The notes: generated from the sequence alone by a model not told the origin. Shown: positions 18,568-27,777, counted from the stretch's first letter. The stretch: 64,000 bases of DNA from an uncultured Bariatricus sp. (GCA_934307065.1 CAKRCD010000004.1:1-64000); one strand, 5' to 3'. Made by a program: numbers and translations.

Positions 18568-18626
18568 TTTATCCTGACAGGCAAAAGAGGGACAGTCCCT
18601 TCCGCTTACCAGAGATAAGACCATAT

Positions 18627-18670
18627 AAAAGGTACAGCTCATATCCTGATTGGGATTGGCTGTACCTTTT
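18627..18670. terminator. Bidirectional terminator between pyc and the Tad operon
   Basis: AAAAGGTACAGC pairs with GCTGTACCTTTT around a 20-base loop that itself contains ATCC/GGAT. T-runs lie on both sides, so it can end both converging transcripts. Confidence 0.85.
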
Positions 18671-18683
18671 TGATTTGGACGGC

Positions 18684-18884
18684 TTATTCTCTAATTACAT
18701 CTAACTCCGTTACATTTACACCCATTCCGCTTAAAATCACTTTCAAGTCTCTGTAACGTGTTTTCATAGACTTGTACGCATCGGAGTCTTTTTCTATCAT
18801 TCCCATCCAGTTCTGCAGCCGTGAAAATTCTTCCACACAGATTTTCATAGTTTCCATACTATTCATTTCTTCCATCCTCTCCAC
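18684..18884 (-). CDS. Small conserved-looking hypothetical protein, end of the Tad operon
   Basis: Up to 66 residues from a GTG at 18884; an ATG at 18875 is also possible, and AAAGGCGG lies upstream of both. It is rich in Met, Glu and Lys, helical and soluble, with no cysteine pair or membrane segment. It follows the DUF6382 gene by 47 bases on the same strand, just before the terminator. I do not recognise the family. Codon use and ribosome site make it a plausible gene. Confidence 0.55.
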   Translation of the reverse strand: MERMEEMNSMETMKICVEEFSRLQNWMGMIEKDSDAYKSMKTRYRDLKVILSGMGVNVTELDVIRE

Positions 18885-18931
18885 CGCCTTTCTGATTACA
18901 GTATAGCGATTTTATCATAGATTTACAATGG

Positions 18932-19633
18932 TTACTCCAGTCCTTTTCTCAATTTGCGGCTTACATACTGCCACACTCCCATCCGTTCTCTGACCACTTC
19001 TCCTTTGAAGTTCTGCTCATCCATCCAGTTATCCAGAATCTTGTCTTCTTCCAGTTCATAAGATATTTCTTTTTTCTTTACACGATTTAATTCTTCCTCT
19101 TTCCGTTCTATGATTTGTTCCAGCACATTTTCAATATTATAATTTTCTTCCATAGAAGACTTATGTAGTTCATAGGCAAAATAAATTGCTTCTTTATCTT
19201 CATAGTCTGTTTCCCGTACAAAGTATTCCGTCAAAACATGAAATTCTTCCCACAGATTTTTCTCTAATGCCGGGCAATAGCAGAAATAGTACTTCCCATC
19301 CTGCCAGTAAATATATTCCGGCTCCAGAATCAGGCAATGGATATTCAACATATAATCGCCAAGTTCTCCAAGCATCTGCACAAACTGACGCATAAAATCC
19401 TCCATCCGGGCACTTCCCCATCCCTCCCGTTCACCCAATGCTTTCATACTAATCTTTCCGGTAATCTCATAGCGATACCTGCTTTTTTCATCCACACCTT
19501 GTCCGTGCATAGCCAAAAGTCCGGAAATGTGGTTATTCTGAATCATCCGCATCTGATAATCTTCCGAATATTCCTGCTCTACTTCCACAGTCATCCACGT
19601 ATGTCTGAGCTCTCTTTCATACTCTACTTTCAT
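18932..19633 (-). CDS. DUF6382-type Tad-associated protein
   Basis: 233 residues, soluble. The N-terminal ~170 residues resemble the DUF6382 domain found near Tad loci in Clostridia (MTVEVEQEYSEDYQMRM, YYFCYCPALEKNLWEEF). In other genomes this domain is often joined to an FHA domain, which is absent here; the C-terminal part is instead charged and helical. The gene overlaps the end of the upstream TadE-like gene by four bases, so translation is coupled. Its role is unknown; a regulatory or scaffold function in pilus assembly is likely. Confidence 0.7.
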   Translation of the reverse strand: MKVEYERELRHTWMTVEVEQEYSEDYQMRMIQNNHISGLLAMHGQGVDEKSRYRYEITGKISMKALGEREGWGSARMEDFMRQFVQMLGELGDYMLNIHCLILEPEYIYWQDGKYYFCYCPALEKNLWEEFHVLTEYFVRETDYEDKEAIYFAYELHKSSMEENYNIENVLEQIIERKEEELNRVKKKEISYELEEDKILDNWMDEQNFKGEVVRERMGVWQYVSRKLRKGLE

Positions 19634-20049
19634 TCTCGATTTTCCTCTATTCTTTCTTTTATAACTTTTAAGTTTCTTATTTCTTCTTCCGGTTTTATAA
19701 CAGCCGCACTTTCTTCCACTTTCACAGACAGGTTTTTCTTTCTTGCATTTGCCTTAATCGTAATCTTGTCATTATCAACAATACACTCCATCTCCACACC
19801 TCCAAAGAATAAAGTTTTTCCATGTATTCTTTGAGCAAAATAAGTTTCTGCCCGGCTCTGCTTCTCCTCCGGGTCAGCATTCCACAACTCACTTGTTACC
19901 ACTGCTGTTTCATATGCAGCACCTGTTAAGATGCCTTTATCATGATAATAAAATAATCCAAATATAACAGCCATCCACACCAATAATACCACCGGTGCAA
20001 GATAACTCATTTCTACAACCGTACTCCCCTTACATCGTATTTTTACCAT
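19630..20049 (-). CDS. TadE-like minor pseudopilin
   Basis: 139 residues from the ATG at 20049, chosen because GGAG lies eight bases before it; a longer frame has no ribosome site. The N-terminus KGSTVVEMSYLAPVVLL is the TadE pattern: short basic leader, Gly/Ser cleavage point, glutamate at about +5 and one membrane helix. The remainder is a small beta-rich extracytoplasmic domain. It overlaps the prepilin peptidase gene by seven bases. It probably primes or caps the Tad pilus. Confidence 0.8.
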   Translation of the reverse strand: MVKIRCKGSTVVEMSYLAPVVLLVWMAVIFGLFYYHDKGILTGAAYETAVVTSELWNADPEEKQSRAETYFAQRIHGKTLFFGGVEMECIVDNDKITIKANARKKNLSVKVEESAAVIKPEEEIRNLKVIKERIEENRE

Positions 20050-20465
20050 AGCATTACTCCTGCCACCCCGATCATCAAAAATGGGTAAAATGGAATCCGT
20101 TCTTTTCTGCCAAGTTTCTTTCGTAAAACTCCTACTACCGTAATCAGGCTGCATACCCCGAAACCTAATGTCAAGATTACCAGAAGTTTCCATGCCCCAA
20201 AGCAGATTCCCAGATTCAGAATCATCCAACTGTCTCCATACCCAATCTGTTCTTTCGTTACCTTAGATAAGAGACAGAATAAAACCCCTATGACGATTCC
20301 AAGTAGACATTCATACCACTGCTGCGGTCGTCCCCACAGCTGAATCCAGACTGCTCCAACAGTTCCAATGAATAAATACACAATAGGAACTTCTCTTTTC
20401 CTAATATCCCATAACATCCCCATGAACAAAAATACTCCTATCCCTATTTCCCACATTTTGAACAT
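20043..20465 (-). CDS. tadV: TadV/CpaA-type prepilin peptidase
   Basis: 140 residues with about four membrane helices, the short A24 peptidase form lacking a methylase domain. The two catalytic aspartates are visible in MLWDIRKREVP and in IGYGDSW (the GxGD motif). It should cleave the leader of the Flp pilin and TadE-type proteins at the inner face of the membrane. It overlaps its upstream neighbour by about 22 bases. The type IV pilus-like operon at 44.7-51.8 kb has no peptidase of its own and might share this one. Confidence 0.85.
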   Translation of the reverse strand: MFKMWEIGIGVFLFMGMLWDIRKREVPIVYLFIGTVGAVWIQLWGRPQQWYECLLGIVIGVLFCLLSKVTKEQIGYGDSWMILNLGICFGAWKLLVILTLGFGVCSLITVVGVLRKKLGRKERIPFYPFLMIGVAGVMLW

Positions 20466-21190
20466 GCCGCCTTTCCTTTCACTTCACTAATTGGCACTGT
20501 ATAAATCTTACGCTTCAGTCCCGGACACGCCGAAGAATAATGATAGCGGTTTCCGTAATTTGTAATATAAATCTGCATAGAAGATGTATTTTTACTATTG
20601 CATAATGGACATTTCCCATATTTTTCACCATCCTTATTACGCAAATCTCCCAGCACTTCATTACTTACCTTTCGTATAGAAGGTTCTAAATAATTGCAAT
20701 GATAATCCAGATGATAGACAAGTCCGGTCTCTGTAATATACACCATCTGCTGACTGCTATTATCTTCAAACAATTCCTTTGCATATCCAGTCCACCCTTT
20801 TATCCTCATCTCTTCCTTATAGGTCATAAGACCTGTCTTAAAAAATGGAAACGGCAGCTTCATCCTATATTCCACACACAGTTCATAAATCCCGATTCCA
20901 TGAATCGAATACGATTTTTCACAATGCAGCCCATTTGCCCCCTGAACTACAATACTTCTGTCCAGTCTTTCCGCTCCTATGGATGACACTAACATCGTTT
21001 CAATTTGAGAAGAAATCAGGATATCTGACTGATAAGCAGATTCTGCCAGCTTTTTCCCTGTTTCCTGCATTCCACAGCGTATTACCGTCTGAATCGTTCT
21101 GATTTCTAGCATCCATATCAGGCAAAGAGCAGCATAGAAAAACAAGGGAATACATATAACCGCTTCGACGGTAATGCTTGCTTTTTGCAT
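20444..21190 (-). CDS. TadE-like protein with two C-terminal Cys motifs
   Basis: 248 residues from the ATG at 21190, with AAGGAGCGGTG as ribosome site. The start KASITVEAVICIPLFFY is a TadE-type pilin-like membrane segment. The C-terminal ~90 residues carry two copies of a motif of the form VYH-x(3)-HCxxL then CPLC, and YHYSSACPGL then CSKC. This resembles the Ada-type or His-x-C...CxxC metal-binding unit found in some secreted nucleases. The combination of pilin-like helix and paired zinc-type motifs is unusual. It probably sits outside the membrane as a minor pilus component. Confidence 0.75.
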   Translation of the reverse strand: MQKASITVEAVICIPLFFYAALCLIWMLEIRTIQTVIRCGMQETGKKLAESAYQSDILISSQIETMLVSSIGAERLDRSIVVQGANGLHCEKSYSIHGIGIYELCVEYRMKLPFPFFKTGLMTYKEEMRIKGWTGYAKELFEDNSSQQMVYITETGLVYHLDYHCNYLEPSIRKVSNEVLGDLRNKDGEKYGKCPLCNSKNTSSMQIYITNYGNRYHYSSACPGLKRKIYTVPISEVKGKAACSKCGK

Positions 21191-21428
21191 CACCGCTCCT
21201 TCTGAGGCAGAATCAGATACCTTCTCCGCCTTCCGAAAGAAATATGTATTGCGTGAGAATTCAAACTCCTCTACCCTCCTATCACACAGAAAATAAAAAC
21301 CTATAAACTTATGTATGTTAATGTTTGTATATGCTTGAACAAAAAAGACTGTCTGCGGAAAAGGCATCTGATTCCACCTCCTTTCTCATCTCCTGTCACT
21401 GATAATGATTGTTCTGTTACACAATAAC

Positions 21429-22811
21429 TTAGTGATATTGATAACCAACGGGAAACTGATATGTAATATTTCTTCTCATGGGACAAGTCACATGAAATGC
21501 AACGCCAGTTACACATGCATCTACACGAAACCATTCTTTCTGATAAATATTTTTTATATTTTGCTCCACAAGATCTAATGCACGCATTGTCACTGTATTT
21601 TTCTGTTTTGCAAGCAATAACATCTGCAAATATCTCTCATAATCTTCTCCCTCTATCTGCGCTGTGTCTTTTTTTTGAATACCGGTTTCTTTCATGGAAA
21701 ACAAATTTTCCAAAGATAACTGCCATGTCTCATCACTCTTTATCAACGGCACTTTTCCTCCGTCAAGTAACGTCTTAACATCTGCCATGCCTTCCCCATA
21801 AGCCCATGTCAGCAATAAAGCATGCTTTACCAATGGCACGATTTCCGGTGATATAAAGAGCGCACAGATTGTTCCTGCCATAGCTTCTGCTTCCATCTGC
21901 TTTTCCTGACTTGATAGCAGATATGCATAATTAATCGCAAATCTTATATTACATATTTTTCTTGCCACACTCTCCAGATTAGCAGCATCACTCTCTTTTC
22001 CTTCCAGCAAATATTCCAGTTCATATTTTAATCCCTCTCTATGCTTCTCCTCTTCCGTTAATTGCTTACCTGCATTTTCAAAGTGGTCCATGACATACAG
22101 ATTAAAAAAGATGGTGTCCTGAGGTTCTTCCTCTTTGACAAATAGGGTTCCATATCCTTTCCTGAGATTCCGTTTTGATGGGACATCCACATCTTCGATT
22201 TTTTCAGATGACAACGTAAACTGTTCTGGCAGAACAAGTTTAAAAAATATATCGGATTTCATTTCTTTCAATAATTCCAGTGGATTCTGTTCCGGCACAA
22301 GTGCCTCTTCTTCATCTTGAAGAACCTGATTCATTTCTTCACTCGTCTTTATGTTTTCTTTCCCATATTCTTCTATTAACTTTTCTTTTTCTTTCCACAC
22401 GGAATAATTTCCCACTATATTTTCCACCAAAGAAAATCCAGTTTTCTTCTTCTGATACTCTACTGCCTGTCTGAAAAACTCCTGTCCATGTTCATCAGTC
22501 AGATACCCCATTGCAGTAATATCCATGTCTATATTTTCTGCTCCATAATAGCGCAGTCGGTTTAAAATATGTTCTTCGGATACTTCTCCTGATTCATAGC
22601 TTTCTTCTAATGCAAAAATATTATATTTTTCCAGCAAATCTCTTTGATATTCAGCAAATACTGACTCAACCGCCATTGAAGCGTCTGCCCTTTTTTCATT
22701 CTTTCTAATTTGGATAGATGCACTCTCGATAACAGCGCCAACCAATACCAATAACAGAAAAAAGATGAAACTCAGAAAAACAGTCAGTTCGCCGCACACC
22801 ATCTTTTTCAT
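21429..22811 (-). CDS. DUF5702 Tad-locus surface protein
   Basis: 460 residues from the ATG at 22811. A single N-terminal membrane segment (LTVFLSFIFFLLLVLVGAV) follows a short basic leader, then ESASIQIRKNEKRADASMAVESVF and YNIFALEESY, the pattern of DUF5702, a TadG-like protein of Clostridia. The remainder is a large helical, Glu/Lys-rich extracytoplasmic region. It lies between the Flp pilin and the TadE-like genes, and is probably a minor structural component of the pilus base or tip. Confidence 0.8.
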   Translation of the reverse strand: MKKMVCGELTVFLSFIFFLLLVLVGAVIESASIQIRKNEKRADASMAVESVFAEYQRDLLEKYNIFALEESYESGEVSEEHILNRLRYYGAENIDMDITAMGYLTDEHGQEFFRQAVEYQKKKTGFSLVENIVGNYSVWKEKEKLIEEYGKENIKTSEEMNQVLQDEEEALVPEQNPLELLKEMKSDIFFKLVLPEQFTLSSEKIEDVDVPSKRNLRKGYGTLFVKEEEPQDTIFFNLYVMDHFENAGKQLTEEEKHREGLKYELEYLLEGKESDAANLESVARKICNIRFAINYAYLLSSQEKQMEAEAMAGTICALFISPEIVPLVKHALLLTWAYGEGMADVKTLLDGGKVPLIKSDETWQLSLENLFSMKETGIQKKDTAQIEGEDYERYLQMLLLAKQKNTVTMRALDLVEQNIKNIYQKEWFRVDACVTGVAFHVTCPMRRNITYQFPVGYQYH

Positions 22812-22860
22812 ATCTGTACACACCTACTTTGGAATATAATCTGTGCCCGATATCCGCTTT

Positions 22861-23061
22861 CTAGATACCGGCACTTTCACTGGTAATTTTTTCAAATATA
22901 GTTTCAACCAAATTGGTCAACTGTGTTTTAAAAATCAACACAAGTCCTATAATCACAACTAATACCAATATCAGCTCTACTACCGACATTCCATAGTTGT
23001 TCTGAATTGCCTGTTTCATCCTTCCCCAGATATTGTCCAGGCTTTTCTTTAAATTCTTCAC
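22861..23061 (-). CDS. Flp1-type type IVb pilin
   Basis: 66 residues. A basic leader ends at NNYG, followed by MSVVELILVLVVIIGLVLIF: cleavage after Gly and a glutamate at +5, exactly the type IVb prepilin pattern, with a very short C-terminal tail. It should be the major pilin, processed by the peptidase encoded at 20043. It lies directly after the TadC gene and before the DUF5702 gene. Confidence 0.9.
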   Translation of the reverse strand: MKNLKKSLDNIWGRMKQAIQNNYGMSVVELILVLVVIIGLVLIFKTQLTNLVETIFEKITSESAGI

Positions 23062-23094
23062 ATGTATCCCCCTCTTTCTACTTAACCTTTCTAC

Positions 23095-24402
23095 TTAAAT
23101 TTGTATGGATACAAAAGCAGGAACCATCACAATCAAAAGCACAACAATCAGCATTAACAGCATAGGTAGTAACAGCTTCGTTCCTGCTTCTTCGCCAAGC
23201 TTTTTTACCTGATTTTTTCTTTCTTCCAGAGACTGGCATGCTTCTACCTCCAACATTGCCCACATTCCCTTCGTTCCTTTCCTTAGATTCTGTAACAGCA
23301 ATGCTCCAAGCTTCATGTATGGCATAAGATTGGCACGCTCTACAAAATGTGCATAGCATTCTGCTTCCGGAATCCCGCTCTGCATTTCCTGTAAAATAGT
23401 AAACATTTCTTCGTATGCCCACCGTTCTCTGCCTGTGCGTGCTTTCTGCTTGCGATAATCTTCTACAATCTTTTTCCATGCATTCTTCGTACTCATTCCC
23501 GCACTTATAAGCACGGTAAACTGACTGACGATTTCCGGATAATCAAACAACATCTGCTTTTCCCGTTTCTGTTTTTCCTTTCGTTCTTTCTGTATCTCTG
23601 AGTAGAGAAAAAAGAAACTTACTGCACTTCCAACAAGAAGCAAGGGAATCGTTTTTGTACTCTCCACTTTTCTCCATACCAGCTTTTTCCCGTCAAGCAT
23701 TTCCGGAAGTTCTACATATGCATCCTCGCGGCTTTCATCTTCTATGTCTGCAACAAGATTTTCCAGTTTTTCTTTTTCACTAAGAATTTCTTCCTTCTCT
23801 GCATATACCACGATGTCCTCGGAAAAAGAAAAGCTTTTAGACCCATACTGCAAAATTGCTGTTAATGTCACTGGCACACCCCGATTTTCTGTATCAACCT
23901 TTTCTATTACATTCTGATGCAATTGTCCTGTAGAATCCACAACATCGTATCGGCTCATTTCCCAGCGAATCCGAAAAGGATACCCTTCTATAGAATCTGA
24001 CAGGGACAATTTTTCAGTGACATGTTCAGCACTGGTATTCTGTCCGAGAAAAGATGTCTCCAGCACTTTCGTCGCACTTAGGTATAACCCCTGCAACTCC
24101 TGTTCTGTGTATGAACGCGGCGCCACCTGAATATCCAGGATTTCCTCTGTTTTACCGTCAATTTCCACTTTATATGTATCTGTCTCTGCACGTTCTCCAT
24201 AACTATTCCGCTCAATCTTTGTCACTGTATTATCCGCAAACATATTCCACAACTCCACCAGAAATGCCACGCTCAATACACATAGAAACACAATACTCGC
24301 CTTTTTAAAAACATATTTATTTAGTTTAATAGAAATAATATTATTTCTTATTGATATATAAAAGATTAACAAAATCAGATATAAAATCAGACAAATAATC
24401 AT
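23095..24402 (-). CDS. tadC: TadC-like inner-membrane platform with an extra N-terminal ectodomain
   Basis: 435 residues; typical TadC is about 280-320. The C-terminal ~190 residues hold the GspF-type domain (YPEIVSQFTVLISAGMSTKNAW, then GTKLLLPMLLMLIVVLLIVMVP in two parts). Before it are two membrane segments flanking about 170 residues of predicted beta-rich extracytoplasmic sequence (YKVEIDGKTEEILDIQVAPR, EGYPFRIRWEMSRYDVV). That insertion is not part of the standard family. It is encoded one base downstream of TadB. Confidence 0.83.
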   Translation of the reverse strand: MIICLILYLILLIFYISIRNNIISIKLNKYVFKKASIVFLCVLSVAFLVELWNMFADNTVTKIERNSYGERAETDTYKVEIDGKTEEILDIQVAPRSYTEQELQGLYLSATKVLETSFLGQNTSAEHVTEKLSLSDSIEGYPFRIRWEMSRYDVVDSTGQLHQNVIEKVDTENRGVPVTLTAILQYGSKSFSFSEDIVVYAEKEEILSEKEKLENLVADIEDESREDAYVELPEMLDGKKLVWRKVESTKTIPLLLVGSAVSFFFLYSEIQKERKEKQKREKQMLFDYPEIVSQFTVLISAGMSTKNAWKKIVEDYRKQKARTGRERWAYEEMFTILQEMQSGIPEAECYAHFVERANLMPYMKLGALLLQNLRKGTKGMWAMLEVEACQSLEERKNQVKKLGEEAGTKLLLPMLLMLIVVLLIVMVPAFVSIQI

Positions 24403-24403
24403 T

Positions 24404-25105
24404 TCAGACCTCTATCTCCACAATGTTTTGTCCTAGTTTCCACGCTGCCAGATAGACAATTAAACAGATACTCATGAAGCACTTGCCAAGCAGATTTCCA
24501 TATAGTACATTCATAAATTCCGGAAAACTTACCCGCATATACGCAATAATTCCGAAAGGAATAAAGGTCATAATACGAAATTCCAATTTCTTTGCGGCAA
24601 TTATCGTTTCGATTTCCCGCTGTATTTCTGCCCGTTCGCGCATATGGTTTACGGCATTTCTGATAATAGAAATACTATCACCACCGCTTCTCTTCGCCTG
24701 TACAAAAACCGTAACAAATCCATCTACCTGTGATAATCCAACTCGTTCGGCAAATTCCGTCCACACCTGTTCTGCGGTAATATTAAGATTCAACTGCCTT
24801 GTCATATAAGTAAATTCTCGGACAATTACCGCTTTTTCCGAATAGAGAAGTTTCAATTCTCTCTGTACTTCTTTTATGCCATTTTCCATGGAATATCCTA
24901 CATTGAGCTGTGCCTGCAGACTTTGAAGTGCATTCTGAAACTGTTGTTCAAACTGCCTAATTTTCTTTTGTTCCAGCTCTCTCAACAAGTTCCTATACCA
25001 GATAACACCTATAGGTATAAGAAAGATAGACATTCTTAAATCTGAATAGAACAGCATTGCAATTCCCATTACAAGAATTCCTGCTTTTCCTCCTGAAAGA
25101 AACAA
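24404..25105 (-). CDS. tadB: TadB-like inner-membrane platform protein
   Basis: 233 residues with hydrophobic segments at both ends and a GspF-type cytoplasmic domain (FQNALQSLQAQLNVGYSMEN, QAKRSGGDSISIIRN). It pairs with TadC to form the membrane platform on which the TadA ATPase acts. It starts eight bases after the ATPase gene. It is a little short for TadB, lacking an N-terminal extension. Confidence 0.87.
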   Translation of the reverse strand: MFLSGGKAGILVMGIAMLFYSDLRMSIFLIPIGVIWYRNLLRELEQKKIRQFEQQFQNALQSLQAQLNVGYSMENGIKEVQRELKLLYSEKAVIVREFTYMTRQLNLNITAEQVWTEFAERVGLSQVDGFVTVFVQAKRSGGDSISIIRNAVNHMRERAEIQREIETIIAAKKLEFRIMTFIPFGIIAYMRVSFPEFMNVLYGNLLGKCFMSICLIVYLAAWKLGQNIVEIEV

Positions 25106-25112
25106 TTCTTTT

Positions 25113-26321
25113 TTAGATATCTCCTGCTGCCAAAAGTTTTTCTGTGCACTTAAGGTCTGCGCACTTCACCCACTCTCCTTTGATTTTTCCATCTTCCATT
25201 CGTGTTTCACGAAAGGAATATAATGTCTGAATCTGGATAATCCCATTCTCATATCCAAGTACCTCCATGATTTCCAACACTTTCCTGCTTTTATCCCTCA
25301 TTCGCCCCAAGTGAACCAAAATATCAATTCCGGAAGCAATCTGTCTCTGAATTGCTTCCAGTGGTAGATTTATTCCCATCAATACCATAGTCTCCAGTCG
25401 ACAAAGCATATCCTTCGGACTATTGGCATGTCCTGTACTAATAGAACCATCATGCCCCGTATTAAACGCCTGCAGCATATCGATTGCTTCCGCTCCACGG
25501 ACCTCTCCCACGATAATTCTATCCGGTCGCATTCGCAATGCAGATCGTATCAAATCCCGGATACTGATTTCTCCTTCTCCTTCAAGATTAGCATTTCTCG
25601 CCTCTAACCTTACCAGATTTGGCAGTCCTTTTATTTGAAGTTCTGCGTTATCTTCAATCGTAATAATTCGTTCCTCCTGCGGAATATAATCCGATAAAAC
25701 ATTCAAAAATGTTGTTTTTCCAGAACTCGTCCCACCACTGATGAAAATGTTATACCTGGCTCTTACCAGTCTTATAAGGAATTCTGCTGCTTCTTTGCTG
25801 ATTGCTTCATAAGACAGAAGCTGATGCATTGTAATCCGTTCTTTTGGGAACTTTCGAATAGTCACAATCGGACCATTTAAAGCAACCGGTGGAAGGACTA
25901 CATTCACTCTGGAACCATCCTTCAATCTTGTATCCACGATAGGTAATGATTCATTGACAACCCGATTACACTCCGCAACCATCTGTTGTACAATATCTTC
26001 CAGTTTCCCTTTTGACAAAAACCTTTTCTCAGAAATAAAAATGTTTCCATTTTGCTCAATAAATATATTTTCAACCCCATTTATCATTATTTCGGTTATA
26101 GTTTCATCTTCTAACAATTCTTGTAATATATCTAATTTCCGCAAAGCATTAAACAATTCTTTTCCCAAAACTGCTTTTTCCCGCAAAGGAATAAACTCTT
26201 CCTGAGAATGTTCTTCTAAAACTTCATGAATGATTTCCTGCAGTTTTTCATCGGTAGGCTCTGTAGATAAATCCATTCTGTTAATAATCTGTGCATGTAA
26301 TTCTTCTGCTCTTAACATCAA
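25113..26321 (-). CDS. tadA: TadA/CpaF-type pilus assembly ATPase
   Basis: 402 residues. Walker A is GGTSSGKTT, followed by the Asp box and Walker B region (SALRMRPDRIIVGEVRGAEA) and the His box (GHDGSISTGHANS). This is the hexameric secretion ATPase that powers Flp pilus assembly. Its start overlaps the TadZ-like stop by four bases, so the two are coupled. Confidence 0.94.
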   Translation of the reverse strand: MMLRAEELHAQIINRMDLSTEPTDEKLQEIIHEVLEEHSQEEFIPLREKAVLGKELFNALRKLDILQELLEDETITEIMINGVENIFIEQNGNIFISEKRFLSKGKLEDIVQQMVAECNRVVNESLPIVDTRLKDGSRVNVVLPPVALNGPIVTIRKFPKERITMHQLLSYEAISKEAAEFLIRLVRARYNIFISGGTSSGKTTFLNVLSDYIPQEERIITIEDNAELQIKGLPNLVRLEARNANLEGEGEISIRDLIRSALRMRPDRIIVGEVRGAEAIDMLQAFNTGHDGSISTGHANSPKDMLCRLETMVLMGINLPLEAIQRQIASGIDILVHLGRMRDKSRKVLEIMEVLGYENGIIQIQTLYSFRETRMEDGKIKGEWVKCADLKCTEKLLAAGDI

Positions 26322-27319
26322 CTCATGCCTTCCCGCTTCCGTAATTCCGTGATTGCCTCTGCCACTGCCTGTCTCATGTTTTGTTCCATATTGATTCGAA
26401 TTTCACTTTGATTCAAATGTTGCCTCTTTAACACTTCCAGCATATACTGCCATTGTTCCATTTTTGCTTTTGCATAGACATCCTCTGCATAAGGGATAAA
26501 AATCCAGTCACACATTTCCAGCAAACTCATAAGGTCTGCTACAGAATCGCCGATATCAAGCAGAAGAGTTTCATATATACTTTCTTTCGACAGACGCTGG
26601 AAAAGATTCTGCCACTCCTCTGTGGTAACTGTATGCAAATCTGTTGTAACTCTGATTGGTAATACATAATCAAGACTTCCCATTCTATGTACCATAGATG
26701 TCATACGCGCACAGAGCATATCGTTCTCCTGTCTGGAATAGTACAGCAGATGCGATAAATCCTGTCCTTCCTCCCACGGAAAATAGCCTCCAAAACCGGC
26801 ATATGCTTCTATGTTCAAATACAGAACATTCTCATTTTCTGCCAGTTCTTTTCCAACTTTCAGTGCAAAAGTTGTTTTTCCAATCCGATGTATCGGGGAA
26901 TACACCCCAATTATTTTCTTTCGACCATATTTTCTCCTTAAAATACTCGATGAATCTGCCGAAAGTATCTGTACAATCATTTTCACAATATGATTGACAG
27001 ACTGATATTTATTCAATTCTGTTTCTTCGATTCCCAAGTCAGCACAATGTTCTCTTGTTAAAACAATCCTCTTTCCTGCAAACACACGCTTTCTATCTTG
27101 ATATGGAACCTCTTCGCTTATCAACAAGACTTTTACATTACCTATTTCTGTTAAATGTTCCACGTTCTCCGGTAACGAGCAGGTTCGCACCCCCGCTGCT
27201 ACCTCCTTCTTTAAAAGCAGAAGTTCTGCAAGTCTTTTCACATATGCTTCTTCTGAATCGCAAATTAAAAGTTCATCTGTTATTCTTCTGTTGCTCCTTT
27301 CCGACATACTTGTCCACAT
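26318..27319 (-). CDS. TadZ/CpaE-like pilus localisation protein
   Basis: 333 residues with a MinD-like fold: an N-terminal receiver-like region and an altered P-loop (YSPIHRIGKTTFALKVG) retaining GKTT. These proteins place the Tad machine at its site in the cell. First gene of the Tad operon, with a promoter at 27474-27502. The start is uncertain: ATGs at 27319 and 27307 both lack a good ribosome site, and an AAAGGAG lies just inside the frame. Confidence 0.82.
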   Translation of the reverse strand: MWTSMSERSNRRITDELLICDSEEAYVKRLAELLLLKKEVAAGVRTCSLPENVEHLTEIGNVKVLLISEEVPYQDRKRVFAGKRIVLTREHCADLGIEETELNKYQSVNHIVKMIVQILSADSSSILRRKYGRKKIIGVYSPIHRIGKTTFALKVGKELAENENVLYLNIEAYAGFGGYFPWEEGQDLSHLLYYSRQENDMLCARMTSMVHRMGSLDYVLPIRVTTDLHTVTTEEWQNLFQRLSKESIYETLLLDIGDSVADLMSLLEMCDWIFIPYAEDVYAKAKMEQWQYMLEVLKRQHLNQSEIRINMEQNMRQAVAEAITELRKREGMS

Positions 27320-27473
27320 ATTTTGTTCTTAGTTTCTTTGAATTCACTGCCGAAATGGCATAAACCGGAATCGTCTGATTCCCTGAGATGTGACTCCATA
27401 TCCAGCAAGAGACTGCTGTTATAATGCCACAAAAAACGTTTTTTGATTCTCACATGTCTTTCTTGTAAGACAG

Positions 27474-27502
27474 ATTATATGACCTTTGCCGGTGTTTGTC
27501 CA
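27474..27502 (-). promoter_or_regulatory. Promoter of the Tad pilus operon
   Basis: On the minus strand TGGACA (27497-27502) and TATAAT (27474-27479) are separated by exactly 17 bases. The leader to the first gene is about 150 bases and contains two small hairpins (AAAAAAC/GTTTTTT near 27436 and GGAATC/GATTCC near 27375). Confidence 0.75.
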
Positions 27503-27567
27503 GCATTAAATTCCCCTTTAAATCGGTTTTGTGATAAACTTACAAAGACTATCACAGACATTATTTT

Positions 27568-27777
27568 CTACATGATTTGATAGAATAAAAGTCCATACAT
27601 TGCACAAATCCCCGGTACTCCAAGTATTCCGGATATGATAATTGAAAACATATTAATGGCAACCGCAACCCCGATATTTTTATCCGTAAGCACCTGATTT
27701 ACAAACAAAATGATACCTGCTCCCAACACCGCCCGCAGAAAAAATTTCAGAATCCATGGTGTTTTCTTATCCTTCAT
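27568..27777 (-). CDS. bofA: BofA-family pro-sigma-K processing regulator
   Basis: 69 residues from the ATG at 27777, seven bases after GGGAGGG; an ATG two codons earlier is part of that site. Two hydrophobic segments and the closing GVPGICAMYGLLF match the BofA family, integral membrane proteins that restrain the SpoIVFB protease during sporulation. Its presence supports a spore-former. The gene sits between the surface-fibre and Tad operons and is not obviously related to either. Confidence 0.8.
   Translation of the reverse strand: MKDKKTPWILKFFLRAVLGAGIILFVNQVLTDKNIGVAVAINMFSIIISGILGVPGICAMYGLLFYQIM

Noticed and set aside
21301..21534. A 77-residue minus-strand protein rich in Cys and Arg
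   Set aside because: It overlaps the ends of two better-supported genes in another frame, has no ribosome site or family resemblance, and its make-up is that of a shadow frame.
27320..27567. Cyclic-di-GMP riboswitch in the Tad leader
   Set aside because: The conserved GCACAGGGCAAACC and GGGACGCAAAG-type elements are not present; only simple hairpins are seen.
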